The translations under genes and the position numbers were made by a program. The notes under the pieces were generated by a model that did not search any database, was not told the origin of the DNA, and saw only the letters and a list, made by a program, of their open reading frames with translations. From Podocnemis expansa (Eukaryota; Chordata; Testudines; Podocnemididae), in contig ML682005.1 in NCBI GenBank assembly GCA_007922195.1, positions 39,629,577-39,693,576 on the forward strand: a DNA stretch of 64,000 nucleotides, read 5' to 3'. Numbering within the stretch: position 1 is the first letter of the stretch; each line of letters starts with the position of its first letter. Below are positions 25,216 through 36,459 of the stretch, piece by piece.

Positions 25216-25758
25216 CTTGTATAAATCATGAAAGAAGTCCTGTGGTACTTAAAGACTTAACACATTTACTTATCGCATGACCTGGGAGACAGCACACAGA
25301 GGAAGGCGAGATCTAATCACCTGTTGTAATGGGAAAAGAATTCATAGTCATGATTTAATCCTGCTTTCGCACAATTGAATTTGCATATCAGTTCCAATTC
25401 TGCTGTTTCTCTTTGAAGTCTTAATGTATGACTGACTTGCTTGAGCACAGCTGTTAAGCAGTCAATAGAGTGATTAGAAAAATGTAAGTGCTCAGCAACT
25501 GGTTTTTGAATGTTGTGATTTCCGATGTCAGTTTTGTGTCCACTTATTCTTTTGCAGAGATTGTCCTGTCTAATGTATAAGGTGTGGGGGGCATTTCTGG
25601 CACATGATGGCATAAATCATATTAGTAGATGAGCAGGTGAATGGGCCCTTGATGGAGTAGCTGGCTTGATTAGGTCCTATGATGGTGCCTTTTGTGCAGG
25701 TATGTGGACATAGTTGGCAACATGGTTTGCTGCAGGGGTATGTGCCTGCTTTAATCAT
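25216..25758 (-). mobile_element. Penelope-like element with GIY-YIG endonuclease (left arm)
   Basis: The minus strand encodes the C-terminal GIY-YIG endonuclease region of a Penelope-like retroelement, which normally nicks target DNA to prime reverse transcription. Two overlapping frames carry CSSTNMIYAIMCQKCPP, then LYIRQDNLCKRISGHKTDIG and a QKPVAEHLHFSNHSID segment. This corresponds to the IYxxxC...LYIGxT...RIxxHK order of GIY-YIG domains, preceded by a Cys/His-rich CSKPCCQLCPHTC stretch. A frameshift near 25575-25610 breaks the domain, and the Gly-Glu-Thr expected after LYI is RQD here. The 3' UTR and the TTTAAGTACCACAGGAC-type tail follow at the left end. The RT domain is missing. Confidence 0.8.
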
Positions 25759-26018
25759 TTGACCTCACCTTCCTCTATGTGCTGTTTCCCAGTGTTTGAC
25801 TTTTAACAACTGCTTTCATTTGCTGTTATAGCGTGACCTGATCCTGTGACTTGCACTTCATTTTCCTCCCATTCTGTAAGATCAGTGGTCTTCAAAGTGA
25901 TTGATACACTGCGATTTTCTCCTACGAAAGCTCATGCAATAAATAAATTTGTTAGTCTTGAAGTGCCACAGGACTGCTTGTTTGTTTTACTGAACTAGGC
26001 TAACACGGCTACCCCAAA
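25759..26018 (+). mobile_element. Penelope-like 3' end (right arm, inverted relative to left arm)
   Basis: Plus-orientation 3' UTR of the same family: CTATGTGCTGTTTCCCAGTG, CGAAAGCTCATGCAATAAAT, TTTGTTAGTCTTGAAGTGCC, ending CTAACACGGCTACCCC. It abuts the minus-oriented copy at 25216-25758, so the two tails point outward. A short GATCAGTGGTCTTCAAAGTG insertion or variant interrupts the usual TCTGACGAAGTG context near 25880-25900. Confidence 0.8.
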
Positions 26019-26099
26019 GGAACTTGTATAAATCACATTTCTGCATTGAGTAACGGTGAACTATTCCATTATGAAGGAAAGTTAGGTAGTAAGGAAAAA

Positions 26100-27307
26100 G
26101 ACCACCCTGGCTTAGTCAGGAGATCATCAATGATCTGAAAGTCTCAGCCTCCCCTTCCCCCCAATCCTACAAGAGGTGGAAACTAGGTCAGACTACAAGG
26201 GGTAATGATAAACACAAATACGTAGAGAAAAAATAAGAAAAGCCACGAAACAAAGAGATTTAACTAGGTAGAGGAATAAAGGATAACAAGAAAATATCCT
26301 ACAAATGTATTAGAAGCAAGAGGAAGACCAAGGACGGGGTAGGCCTGTTAGTTATATATAACAGAAAATGTGGAAATGGCAGAAGTGCTAAATGCCTTTT
26401 TTATATTTTGACTTTAGTAAGACTTTTGATACTGTCTCATGAGCAAAAGGGAGATAAAACAAAACCGAGATGGAGCTACTGTAAGATGGGTGTGTAACTA
26501 TTTGGAAAACTATTTCCAGAGAGTATTTATTAGTGGTTCACAGTCAGTTTGGAAGGGCATATCAAGTGGGGTCTTGTAGGGATCAGTTCTGCACCCAGTT
26601 CTGTTAAATATTTTCATCAGTGATTTAGATAATGGCATAAAGAGCGCATGTATGAAGTTTGTGGATGATAGTAACGTGGGAGGGGCTGCAAGTGCTTTGG
26701 AGAATAGGATTAAAATTCAAATTCAAAATGATCTAAACAAACTGGAGAAATGGTCTGAAAAAATTGAATGGGATTTAATGAGGACAAATGCAGAGTACTC
26801 CACTTAGGAAAGAGCAGTCAGTTGCATACACAAAAAATGGGAAATGACTCCTTACAAAAGACTACTGCAGAAAGAGGCCTTGGGTTCATAGTGGGGGTCA
26901 CAAGCTCATTGAGTCACTAGTGTAACACTGACAAAAGAAACACAACATTCTCAGACGTATTAGCAGGATTGTTATAAGCAAGACACAGAACTCTTCTACT
27001 CTACTCCAGTTGAGGCCTAATCAGCATAAAGTATTGTCTGGTTTTGGTCTCCACGTTTCAGGTAAGATGTGGACAAATTAGAGTAAGTCTAGAGGAAAAT
27101 ATGATTAAGGGTCTAGAAAGCATGACCTGTGAAGGAAGTTTGAAAAAATTGGGTTTGTTTTGTCTGGAGAAGAGAACTTTGGGAGGGACATGGTAACATT
27201 AAAAGATCCTTACAAGGAATTGTGAAGTAATTGTTCTCAAGTTCTGAGGATAGGACAAGAAATAATGAGTTGAAATTGCAGCAAGGGAGGGTTAGGGTGA
27301 ACGTTAG
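26100..27307 (+). mobile_element. CR1 LINE, RT region to 3' part, plus orientation
   Basis: Decayed CR1 ORF2. Translatable islands include the DFSKTFDT segment (RT motif A, near 26410), a GISS/APSSVKYF-like stretch (consensus GSVLGPVLFNIF, near 26580) and MKFVDDSNV (the ADD catalytic-loop region, near 26656). Downstream is a nucleotide stretch typical of the CR1 end (GGTTAGGGTGAACGTTAGGA). Stops and shifts interrupt every frame, so it is inactive. The 5' limit is uncertain. Confidence 0.8.
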
Positions 27308-27358
27308 GATAAATAAATTTGTTAGCCTTTAAAAGGGCCCCAGGATTTTCTTTATTTC
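27308..27358 (+). mobile_element. Penelope-like tail fragment
   Basis: GATAAATAAATTTGTTAGCC and a TTTAAAAGGGCCCCAGGA continuation correspond to the family tail. It joins the end of the CR1 copy, so the boundary may reflect an insertion or a template switch. Confidence 0.45.
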
Positions 27359-27795
27359 AGTATTACAAGTTTAACTTTTGTCAGTGTACAATGCCAAGCA
27401 ACTCTTTTGCAAATGTGGTTTTGTTTGATTTCTACTTCAAATGGTGAAGCAGTTGACAGTAATTTATAGTTTAGAAACATTCTTTCATCCAATCTCTTAC
27501 ATTCATGGAACCTGTTACTTTGAAGTGAAAAGATTTTGTGATTATATACCATGTAGATTCCTGCCATATATGTTGAAGGCTGACATTACTCTTGACTAGA
27601 GTTACTGCTGTCTAAGAAGATTATCCAATGATTTCAATATTATAATTTATAAATCCAACTTTGTAAAAGAAAGGATTAGTTTCATCAAAAAAGATTGTGT
27701 ATCCATTGAACCAACACAATTTGAGATTTGTTAGCCATAGTGTTTTTCTTCATATTTTTACACTGAAAGAGGAAGTGAAAATGGAGCAAAATCTT

Positions 27796-28120
27796 TGGCT
27801 ATGGCTCAATTAGCACAAGTTAGTTCGGACTTGTTAGTCTGAACTAATAAGTTTGAGGTTAGTTTGAACTAACCTTGGGTTAATCCGAACTAACCTCGAG
27901 CCTGTTAGTTCGAACTAACAATGTGGACTAGTTTGAACTAACTTAGTACAAACTAGTCCACGCTGTTAGCTTGAACAAAGTGCCTTAGTTCGAGTTTCGG
28001 CCGGACTAAGCACTGGTACTTACTAGTTTGAACTAAGGAAATCCTAGTGTGGCTGTGGGCTAAATTAGTCTGGGTTAAGCCTCCTTAATCCAGACTAATT
28101 TGCCACTGCAGACATAGCCT
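27796..28120. mobile_element. Chompy-like MITE, TTCGAA-rich
   Basis: Ends TGGCTATGGCTCAATTAGC and, as complement, AGGCTATGTCTGCAGTGGC. The interior is built from repeated near-palindromes (TTAGTTCGAACTAAC, TAGTTTGAACTAA), mostly in alternating orientation. No coding content. It is similar in design to 7723-8214 and 31732-32098. Confidence 0.75.
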
Positions 28121-28371
28121 TTCAGAGTACAAAACCTCTTTGATATCTGGGTACAAGAGTCTGCGTTCTGCCTTAGTACAACCTTTTTTGTGGTGGTCAG
28201 TGCCTGTTAAAGAAAGGACAGTAGTCTGTGTACTTTTATGATAGACCACATAGGATATCTGTTGTGATTCACTGACAATTCCAAAACTACTTTCCCTTGT
28301 AGTCTTTGAAAACTTGGAGAATAAGATACATCTGTTTGCTACAGATAATACTCATTTGATATGGTATATAG

Positions 28372-28846
28372 TAGGTGTGGCCAAACTGTGGCTTGGGAGC
28401 CACATGCAGCTCTTGAATGAAAAATTGCGGCTCCCAAAAGAACGTCAGCAAATCAATTTAGGAAAGCAGGCCCAGCCTAGGAGTTCAGGAGGGGGTCTGG
28501 ACAGTGGGGAGAAGCGCAGCAAGGTTGGGGATGATGAGGAGAAGTGTGGCATGGTCTGAATTTTAAAAAACTCGCCACTAGTCTGCAGTCTTCTACATCA
28601 AGCAGTGTCTAAGTTTTTACTGTATAGAGCTAATTTTCATGGTAACCTTAAGTAATTATTAGACTTTGACATTAGTAGTGTCAATATTTGTCCTCTTTTT
28701 ATGATAAAATTAAAGTGTGCAATGAATTTTTAACTTAGTAATTTTGGAGTAGGTAAACGTATATGGCTATATGCTTCAGTGTGGCTCTCAAAGGTTTAAT
28801 AATCATCTTGTGTGGCTCTTGAGTTCCATAAGTTTGGCCACCCCTG
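28372..28846. mobile_element. hAT MITE with perfect 8-bp target duplication
   Basis: Ends TAGGTGTGGCCAAACTGTGG and, as complement, CAGGGGTGGCCAAACTTATG. The flanking 8-mers GTATATAG are identical on both sides. Same terminal family as 10743-10930 but longer, and the left-end first C is mutated to T. The interior includes a GC-rich segment (about 28430-28560). Confidence 0.9.
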
Positions 28847-29538
28847 GTATATAGGAAATGTGGTCCAGAAGCAAAGGTGGCATTAATGGAAGTATTAGTT
28901 GCACGCTAATGAAGTGCCACTAACTTGCACTCGACAGAGCAGAAGGGTCTGTATCAGGAAAGCACTTAATAAGATTGTAAGGAAATGAAATGAGAAGGGA
29001 GGGCGGGGCAGGCGGAATATCTTGTCTGACACATTATACTGACATGTAACTGAAAACCACTATTTGCGTCTCCTCTGAATTACGCATTCTAAACTGAAGC
29101 TATTGACAGGATTGTTGAACGTAAAAAATTATACAGTGTAATGTTTTTTAATTGGCCTTTGAAAGTATGAGGTGGGTGTGTGAAGTATTACATTTATTTA
29201 TTTATTTAGCTATGCATATGTATATAGTGCTTAGCAAACTGAGGATAAGACATTTTGCGTACAACAGTTTTGATACAAAACTGCTTGCTGACCAATGTGA
29301 GATGTTCCTTACAATAACTCAAACAAAAATAAGGCAAAAATTTGACTTCTGAGAGAGTGCTGAACGCAAATGCATTGTGTGCTACAACTGAAATAACTTT
29401 TTTATTATAGAACTTCAGTATAGTGAAGTCTGAAACATGTCCCTTGGATTTAAAATCTTCAGAATTTCATTAATAGTCAATATACCACTATTATAGTATT
29501 CACCTTGTTTAGTGTCCTTATTTACGTATCATCAACAG

Positions 29539-29712
29539 GTACCAACTAGAAGACGACTCCTCCCATTTGGATGAAATGCCATTAATGATGTCAGAAGAAG
29601 GCTTTGAGAATGATGAAAGTGATTACCATACTTTACCCAGAGCCAGAATTTCTCAGAGGAGGAGAGGCTTAGAATGGTTTATCTGTGGTGGATGGAAATT
29701 CCTTTGTTCCAG
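29539..29712 (+). CDS. ATP9B: ATP9B exon 2 (N-terminal cytosolic region)
   Basis: ATP9B is a class II P4-ATPase (putative phospholipid flippase) of the trans-Golgi network, and reported to leave the ER without a CDC50 subunit. This exon completes a split Arg codon (AG|G) and encodes the cytosolic N-terminus, including [28 protein letters not shown], then [15 protein letters not shown]. Residues correspond to about 40-97 of a protein normally near 1,150 residues. The acceptor is ATCAACAG|G. The donor is AG|GTTTGT, leaving two bases of the next codon. The acidic serine-rich stretch is shared with ATP9A/ATP9B, and the wording fits ATP9B better from memory. No stop or frameshift. Confidence 0.93.
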
Positions 29713-31180
29713 GTTTGTTGCATGCTGTCACTTGTTATCTCATAGAATAAATTAAATCTATTTTTATTTTTGTATGAACCTTTGATATTAGCTATTGTGT
29801 GTGCATGTGTATATGCACAAAATAGATGTGCTGGTGATATTAATGTGATGGTATATTCCTTTTATTATGTACCTTTGACCACTTAATCTGGTTTCTGTCA
29901 ATCCATGACTGCCATCCTTGCTCTTACTATAACATTCTGAACAGGTGCTCCGCTGCACCCTCCTTTTTTCCTAAATCAGATTGCCAGAAAAAAATGGAGT
30001 GCTTTCCCCTAAATAGATTCATTCCACTCTTACACTTGTTGATGGGCCCAGAATGGCCAGCATTCCTTGCTAGTCCACACTTGTTGAAACCCTATCCGGA
30101 GAGAAGATGTTAATGTTTTCATTAATGTCTCTGAGAGTGTTAATACTAATTGACTAGTAGTGAATAATACCTAGATTTTAGTAATGTTGTTGGAAAAGAA
30201 AAGTAAATTTGTGAATTATAAGATAATGTTTCAAATAACAATGCATATAACTGATGTCCCTGGAGTGAATAAGGTAGAATTAGCCCTTTGTTTTTTTCTT
30301 GCTATTTATAAACCTGTTGTGCTGAATTCTCATGCCTGACTTTTGTCCCATCAGTAAATTACAGCATTGTATTTGTTCTTGGCCAAGTTACTTGGCATTT
30401 ATATTAAAACCCTTTCCCAACATTTGCAATTTTCTGTGTAGGGCAGATCCCTGTGGTTTTGCGGAACTCTGGTAGCTTCATGAAAGCTCTGTATAGATGA
30501 AGGGTTCACCTGCATGTAATAGCTTGCAGAATTGCTGCCATCAGAGCTAACTTCAGATGTTAGTTTTGAACAATGCTGAATAATTACAACTCACACTATG
30601 AAGTTGCATAACAGTTTACCTTCTAACCCTTTATTTAGCTTCTCATAGATTTAAGTGGCATTCCCATTTTGAGCTGAAAATTTGGAGGCTGTTTTGAAAG
30701 CTGACTGTTTTGAAAGATTAAGCCCAAATGGTTTAATCTTTTTTTTGAGGCATATTATATGTAAAAATGGAGAAACTATATTATGAAATATTTTTGGTTT
30801 TATTAATTTTGTTTTGCTACCATTTTGAATACTCAGAATATATGCAGAGTATCAGCAGAATTTTGATCATATTGAGTGATATGATGATAATAGTGGGGCA
30901 TTTTCAGTCGATGGTAAAAATGAACAAACAAAAAGGAAAGGAACAGATCTTAGTCAGAAACAACGCTAGGCTACATAATGGCCAGCCTCAGAGTTTGATG
31001 CAGAGAAAAGCTAGATAACTAGGTTGGGAGGCAAGTACTGGCCATGAGAAGTGTATAGCCAGTATCCTACAGACAGGTTATATGGTCTGGTTCAGGGGAT
31101 GGCAACCCAAAAGGTAAGAGACATTTTAAAAAATTTCTTCAATAACTAAGCGTTTTGAGGGCCACAATGGGTGTAGCCTC

Positions 31181-31330
31181 TTGGGGGGGGGGGGGGGGGG
31201 GGGGGGGCGGGCATTTGTGGGGGGCCCCCGGGGGGGGGGCGCCCAGGAAGGGGGACCTGCCTGCACAGATGGTCCCCCGGTGGCGGGGGGGACCTGGCAC
31301 CATAAGGGGGCACCCAGAGAGCCACCTGTG
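31181..31330 (+). repeat. Poly-G tract and GC-rich patch
   Basis: An uninterrupted run of 25 G at 31183-31207 is followed by GGGGGGCCCCCGGGGGGGGG-type sequence to about 31240. The patch can form quadruplexes and hairpins and is prone to sequencing error. Proline- or glycine-rich open frames on both strands (31126-31456 minus, 31181-31381 plus) are low-complexity artefacts. A CAGGGGATGGCAACCC start just upstream (31094) suggests that the patch sits inside a decayed hAT-like repeat. Confidence 0.8.
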
Positions 31331-31731
31331 ACTCTGGAGCTGCAAGTTGCAGACCTCCTGGTCTGGTTCAAACAAGACTGATAAAAGAACTGAACTTTGC
31401 CTGGGGGATATGCAGGCCAACTCATGATCACTTCCAAGAGTGAGTGTCCTTGGCATTAGTCCTAAGGAACCCCAACTTTGTAATGGATCCTGGGTTGCTC
31501 TTTGGAGTCTGAATTAGTTGATTTATGCTGTTTGACTTTTTAAGAAATTGTTAATAAAATATTTGTATGTCTTATTTTTGGTGGCTCTTGCAAAGCAATC
31601 TTTGTCAGCAGAATCTATGAATATTTCTGGGAATCCACTGAGTACTAGCGCTTGGAAAGCTTGGTGCTTAAAAGTTCCAGCAGCAATTGCCTTTTGAGTA
31701 AGTGGTGCACTTAGCATGCTGTTAGACATAT

Positions 31732-32098
31732 AGGCTATGTCAACATTAGCAAATTACTCCAGATAAGGAGGCTTAACTGCTCAACTACTTTGGTACCTGT
31801 CTACACTAAGCTTTGCCTAGTTTGAACTAAAAAGATTTTTTAAGCAAAGCTTAGTTCGAATGGTTAGTTTGAACTTAGCGCTTAGTTCAAACTTTAGGTC
31901 GAACTAGTACAACATAGGCATACTAGCTTGAACTAAATAAGTTTGAACTTAGCAGTGCCTGGTTAGTTTGAACTAACCACATCTTTTAGTTCAAACTAAC
32001 TTTTTTTAGTTCAAAGTAAGAAAAGTTCGAACTAACCAAGCACTGCTTAATTCAGACTAAGCAAGTCTGAACTGAGCTTGCTAATGTAGACCTAGCCT
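31732..32098. mobile_element. Chompy-like MITE, well-preserved termini
   Basis: Ends AGGCTATGTCAACATTAGC and, as complement, AGGCTAGGTCTACATTAGC: 16 of the first 19 positions agree. The interior is a series of AGTTCGAAC/AGTTTGAAC words in both orientations. This copy has the cleanest termini of the three similar elements in the window. No coding content. Confidence 0.8.
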
Positions 32099-32370
32099 CT
32101 GGGACTCTGTATCGTCACCGCAATTATAGACACACCCTGCAGTGGGGTTAGTTTCATTATTATTTTGATTTGTTAATGTGACCTGTCCCTTTAATAATAA
32201 GACATGGCAAATATTAACTGTGCTTGAGATGGAGCGCAAAGTGTTAAAGATTTTTTGCCTTTATCCAGGGAGTGACGGATCTTATTTTTAAACAATAAGG
32301 CTGTCCCTTGCTATGTATTTGTGCAGTGCTTAGTACAATGGGGACCTAATCTCATTTGGATATTCTAGTG

Positions 32371-32533
32371 CAGTAGTTCTCAAATTTTTTTGTGGGTTGT
32401 GACACGCTTGCTGGGGTGTTGCGACTCAGCTGGTTACAGCAGTTCACTCTACTTGCAGGTCAAATCCAGCCATCTCCCTGGCTCTCTGTGGCAACATAAT
32501 AATGTGTTTCGACACAGTGGTTGAAAACTGCTG
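32371..32533. mobile_element. hAT MITE
   Basis: Ends CAGTAGTTCTCAAATTTT and, as complement, CAGCAGTTTTCAACCACT. Flanking 8-mers TTCTAGTG and GTCAAGTG agree at six positions. Shares TCTCCCTGGCTCTCTGTGGC with the element at 35551-35712, so the two are members of one family. Confidence 0.8.
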
Positions 32534-35500
32534 GTCAAGTGAGAGCAATCTGCACAGGGGCCAAAATCACTTTGCTCACAGACAGTTTGTGAGAGCTGGC
32601 AACTCTGTTAAATTGTCACATGCAAGTTGGACACAGTTATGAGGAGTTCAGAAATCAGAAGACAAAAAAATTGCTTTTTAAAAATCTCATGGGTCTTGGA
32701 CCCTACCTCATTATTTTTGAACTCTTGGTGTTTGCAGCACTGGGCCTTCTGAAACTGCAAACAATTTTTGTATGTCAAAAATCTATGATTACTGTATGTC
32801 TTACTTGAAAATGGCTGAACTTTCTTTTTCCCCTGCAACTTTCAAAAATATTCTGGCAGAAAACAAATGTGGAAAGTTTGATGAAGTTAAATGAATATGA
32901 AAAAGGTCCTTGTGCTTTGGAAACCCTTAAGCAACCTTTAACTAAAGTATAGATGTAGCTAAGAGTCCCAAGCATAATAGAATAATGTACTTCATTAGGA
33001 AATTTGCTTGTTCTCAGGATGAATTTTTGCCTTTCCCATTTGCAACACAATTCATGATTTAAATGAGCATTTTTTCTGTGGACTGTAACGTAACCAATAT
33101 ATCTTTTGCATTCTAGAAATTGCTTATTTCTTGTTTTCATAATAGTGTTAAAAAGAAAACACTGTTACAGAAGCTGTTTTGTGGCAGTAATCATTTCCCT
33201 TTTAACTTACGAATTCTCTGCAAGCATGTGAAATTATAATGCACATAAATCAATACTCTTGAGTTCTTTGGGCTGGATTGATTTCTTTCTCAGGAGATTT
33301 ACATTCCACTTGTTATCAAAAACCACTTTGTCCCTATGAAAATGGTGCTGTTGAATGGCATTTCCATATGAAGTGAAGGGGATATCAAATGCTCGGATTA
33401 ATTTGGACTCTAGGATGGCCTGTACGCTTTCAATTAATCCGCAACACATTTGTTATGCAGAAGCATGGGAAAATGCTGATCTTTTAAGAATGACATGATG
33501 ACTGTGTTGCTTTTGGCCTGATTACTGAAGCTACCTGTTGAGTACAATAATTACAGTATGTTTTCTTCAGAGATGTAGTTTCTGCTACTTAAAACCTAAT
33601 AAGGAATAGCTAACCCTTGCAGACTATGGACAGCTTTCATATTATCGTTCTGTTTTGAAAAAGCTACTGACAGTTAAGGATGTAAGATAAAAATGAGAAG
33701 AAAAAAAACTTGTGTTAGGAAAGTATAGCTGGTTTTTAGCTTTTGACTTGGAGAAATGCATTTAATATGTAAAACAGTAGAGAGCCTTTTAAGTAGTTGC
33801 TGCTGTTTTTAAATATAGCATTTAGTCAGTGCTGTGTGTTCTTTTATTTCTTCAGACAAAACAGTATAGTTTTATGAAGTGGGTTAAAAAAAAAAGTTAA
33901 AAGAAGCTCCTTCTGTCTCAATCTAGCTGCTTATCATAGTTCTTGTATTGACACAATTGGTTTGGTATGCTCCTGTCTTTCAACATTTTGTGTACAGTAA
34001 TTTTGTTAATAAAATGTGTTGGCAGATGGTAAAACTCATAGCTAAACCTTAAAGTTGAGTTTCTTGTGTCTGTATAATTAGCTTATTTCATGTAACATCT
34101 TTCATTATTTAAAAATGTTTTTTATATTTGATCTCTTGTAGGCTGAAATCTTTTAGTTGTTTTAATTACTGGGCATTTATGGGTATTTAGTGTATAGGCC
34201 TTTACAGAGCTTACTAAACAAAAATGCTAATATCAGGGACACATGATACCATCTATCTTTAAGCAGTTTCCCATTGTAATCATTCAGAAATGTCTAAAAA
34301 ATGAATGGTATGATATTGCCTGCAGTATGTAATTAACGAAATATATCAGTATTGAAAAGTTACCTGGTTTGGTTGGTTGGTTGTTTGAGTGCTGGAAGAG
34401 ATTTACAGTACAGAATTATTTCTGATGGCATAGAATGTTAATTTTATCACATACTAAGTACAAATTTATGAATGCTAGAAAACTGTCAACTTTTGACCAA
34501 CTGTAAGTTTCCTCATATCTGATGGATTTTTGACATGCGTAGAAGTCTTAGTTAATGTGCTTCTACGCTGCTCAGGATGTTGAGTTGTGCATCTTAAAGT
34601 TTACACATGAACTGACAGAGGTTCCTGCTGTGGTTATAAATTGCACAGGGACTGACTGCTTTTCAGTCCCAATATAATAAAACTCATTTGTTCCAGAAAC
34701 AGTTCAAAATGGAACTGGCAAAATCCATAATTATTTCCATCAGTTGAGACTTTCTTGCATCTGAAGGCTTAACGTGTGCTTATCACTATATGCCGATCAA
34801 TACTTATCAGAGTTATTGCAATTGTTTCCTAGTTCCAAATTTCATTCCTGTGTCTGTACTTCAGTATTTATCAAGCTGGTGGTCATTATGCAACTGCCCT
34901 CATCTATCCTTTTTCCTATCATACAATTCAAACAGTTTCTGAGAACTTCTTCCTACTCAGGTCCATTTAATGTGGGACTGTGCTCTAATTTGGTCTCCTT
35001 CAAGATGTGCATTTCTTTGCAGAAGGTATTGTACAGAAAAAGGTGGCTCATAACTCCATGCTAACTGTTGCTAGAAGACTATAATGAACGTAAGGATAGG
35101 ACATGATCAGAAAGCAAAACATTTTCTCTTTCCACTATCATGGAAAGTGTAAATGTAATGTATTTTTTTATATTGATATTCTTGTGAAGTTTTCTGAATC
35201 TTACTCATGGGAATATGTAACATGTAAACTCATCAATTGTCCTCAAATGCTAAAGTACTTTTTGTTAGCATACCTGCTAACTCCCAGTATAAATTTTCAA
35301 GTCAAATTTACTTCCAAAATTACTTTAATTAAACAAACATTTCAGAGGGCACAGTAGTGTCTCTTTTAAAATAACTTAGAAAAGTGGTATGATAGATATG
35401 ATTTGCTGCTGTTAATGTAAGTCAGTTGATTGTTCAGTTATTTCTATTTTGTTGATTCTTATTTTAAATAAAAGGATGACAAAAGGGAGGAGAAAAAGAA

Positions 35501-35550
35501 AAAGTGGGGAGAGGAGGGAGAAATCTTTGGTTATAAGCACTGCTCTGAAG

Positions 35551-35712
35551 CAGTGGTTCTTGACCTTTTTCTGGTTGCAGCATACTTGGTGATATACAAG
35601 ATACACCAATGCCCTCCCCTCCCCCAACTCTAGCCATCTCCCTGGCTCTCTGTGACACACCACTGTGTGGCAACATATTAATATGTCCCAGCACAGTGGT
35701 TGATAACCACTG
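35551..35712. mobile_element. hAT MITE with 8-bp target duplication
   Basis: Ends CAGTGGTTCTTGACCTTTTT and, as complement, CAGTGGTTATCAACCACTGT. Flanks CTCTGAAG and CTCTAAAG differ at one base. About 162 bp, of the same family as 32371-32533. Confidence 0.88.
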
Positions 35713-36161
35713 CTCTAAAGAACCAAGCTTTCTGTGATTTGGAGAGTTGGCCACTATAAAGGGACGCTCCCAAAACATGAGCTAGTGTGGCTCTGGGAGA
35801 CGTGCGTCTCTTTATCAGCGGTCCGTTTTGGTAATGTTTGGCACTGTGATGGAAAGTGTGTGGAACAGTGTGAACGAAGTACAGATTTCTTTTTGACTGA
35901 GCCTTAATCAAACATTGAGTGACAAACTAGATTCACTTCAATTTAAGCTTAGCCAGTTTCTTGTAGCCTTTATTTTGTGTGTTTTAAGAAAATGCTGTTA
36001 CCACCTATGATAACAGATGCATGCAAAAACAGGTAAGGCAAGAAAAGTAATTGATTGTCACCTCTCCTGGGGACAGAGTGGCTGCTTCAAATCTCTGTTC
36101 TCTGCTGTACTCTTTGCCTGTGCTTCTCCACTCTCTTGTTGTTAATTACTGTATTTTACAC

Positions 36162-36359
36162 AGGGATAGCCGTGTTAGTCTAGTCCAGCGCACGCAAAAA
36201 AAACCAAAAAAAAAACCAAACCAAACCAAAACAAAACAAAAAAACAAAAAACAAAAAAACAAAAAACAAAAAAACCAACAAACCACCACCAAGGAGTCGT
36301 GTGGCACTTAAAGACTAACAGATTTATTTTTCGCATGAGCTTTCCTGGGAGAAAATCCC
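36162..36359 (-). mobile_element. Penelope-like repeat end with expanded A-rich tract, cut by gap
   Basis: Plus-strand GGATAGCCGTGTTAGTCTAG is the outer terminal segment in minus orientation. A long A-rich CA3-9 tract (about 36196-36284) follows where other copies have a short TTTGTTTT link. Then come GGAGTCGTGTGGCACTTAAA and TTTCGCATGAGCTTTCCTGG, the family tail and 3' UTR. It runs directly into the gap. The Lys/Gln-rich open frame here is a simple-repeat artefact. Confidence 0.75.
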
Positions 36360-36459
36360 NNNNNNNNNNNNNNNNNNNNNNNNNNNNNNNNNNNNNNNNN
36401 NNNNNNNNNNNNNNNNNNNNNNNNNNNNNNNNNNNNNNNNNNNNNNNNNNNNNNNNNNN
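36360..36459. other. Assembly gap (100 N)
   Basis: Exactly 100 N, which looks like a fixed-size placeholder and not a measured distance. It begins inside a Penelope-like repeat, whose continuation is missing, so the true length is unknown. Confidence 0.97.

Larger units (their letters stand above)
1..29538 (+). other. ATP9B: ATP9B intron 1 (3' portion)
   Basis: No host exon is visible before 29539, so this stretch is read as the 3' part of intron 1. It ends in the acceptor ATCAACAG. Recognisable contents are CR1 fragments, Penelope-like copies, hAT and Chompy-like MITEs and a DIRS relic, each listed separately. Stretches in which I see no gene and no repeat I can name are about 5180-7720 (only a G-run patch near 5880), 8600-9780, 12150-15520, 16450-17240, 18060-19690, 21720-22975, 24760-25215, 27360-27795 and 28850-29538. 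The GC-rich ATP9B first exon (alanine-rich N-terminus in mammals) was looked for and not seen, so it should lie upstream of the window. Confidence 0.75.

Noticed and set aside
31126..31456. Overlapping proline/glycine-rich open frames on both strands, over 100 codons
   Set aside because: They are generated by the poly-G/poly-C patch; no domain and no splice or codon signature.
36051..36311. Lys/Gln/Thr-rich open frame of 86 codons
   Set aside because: It is translation of the (CA3-9)n tract inside a Penelope-like repeat.
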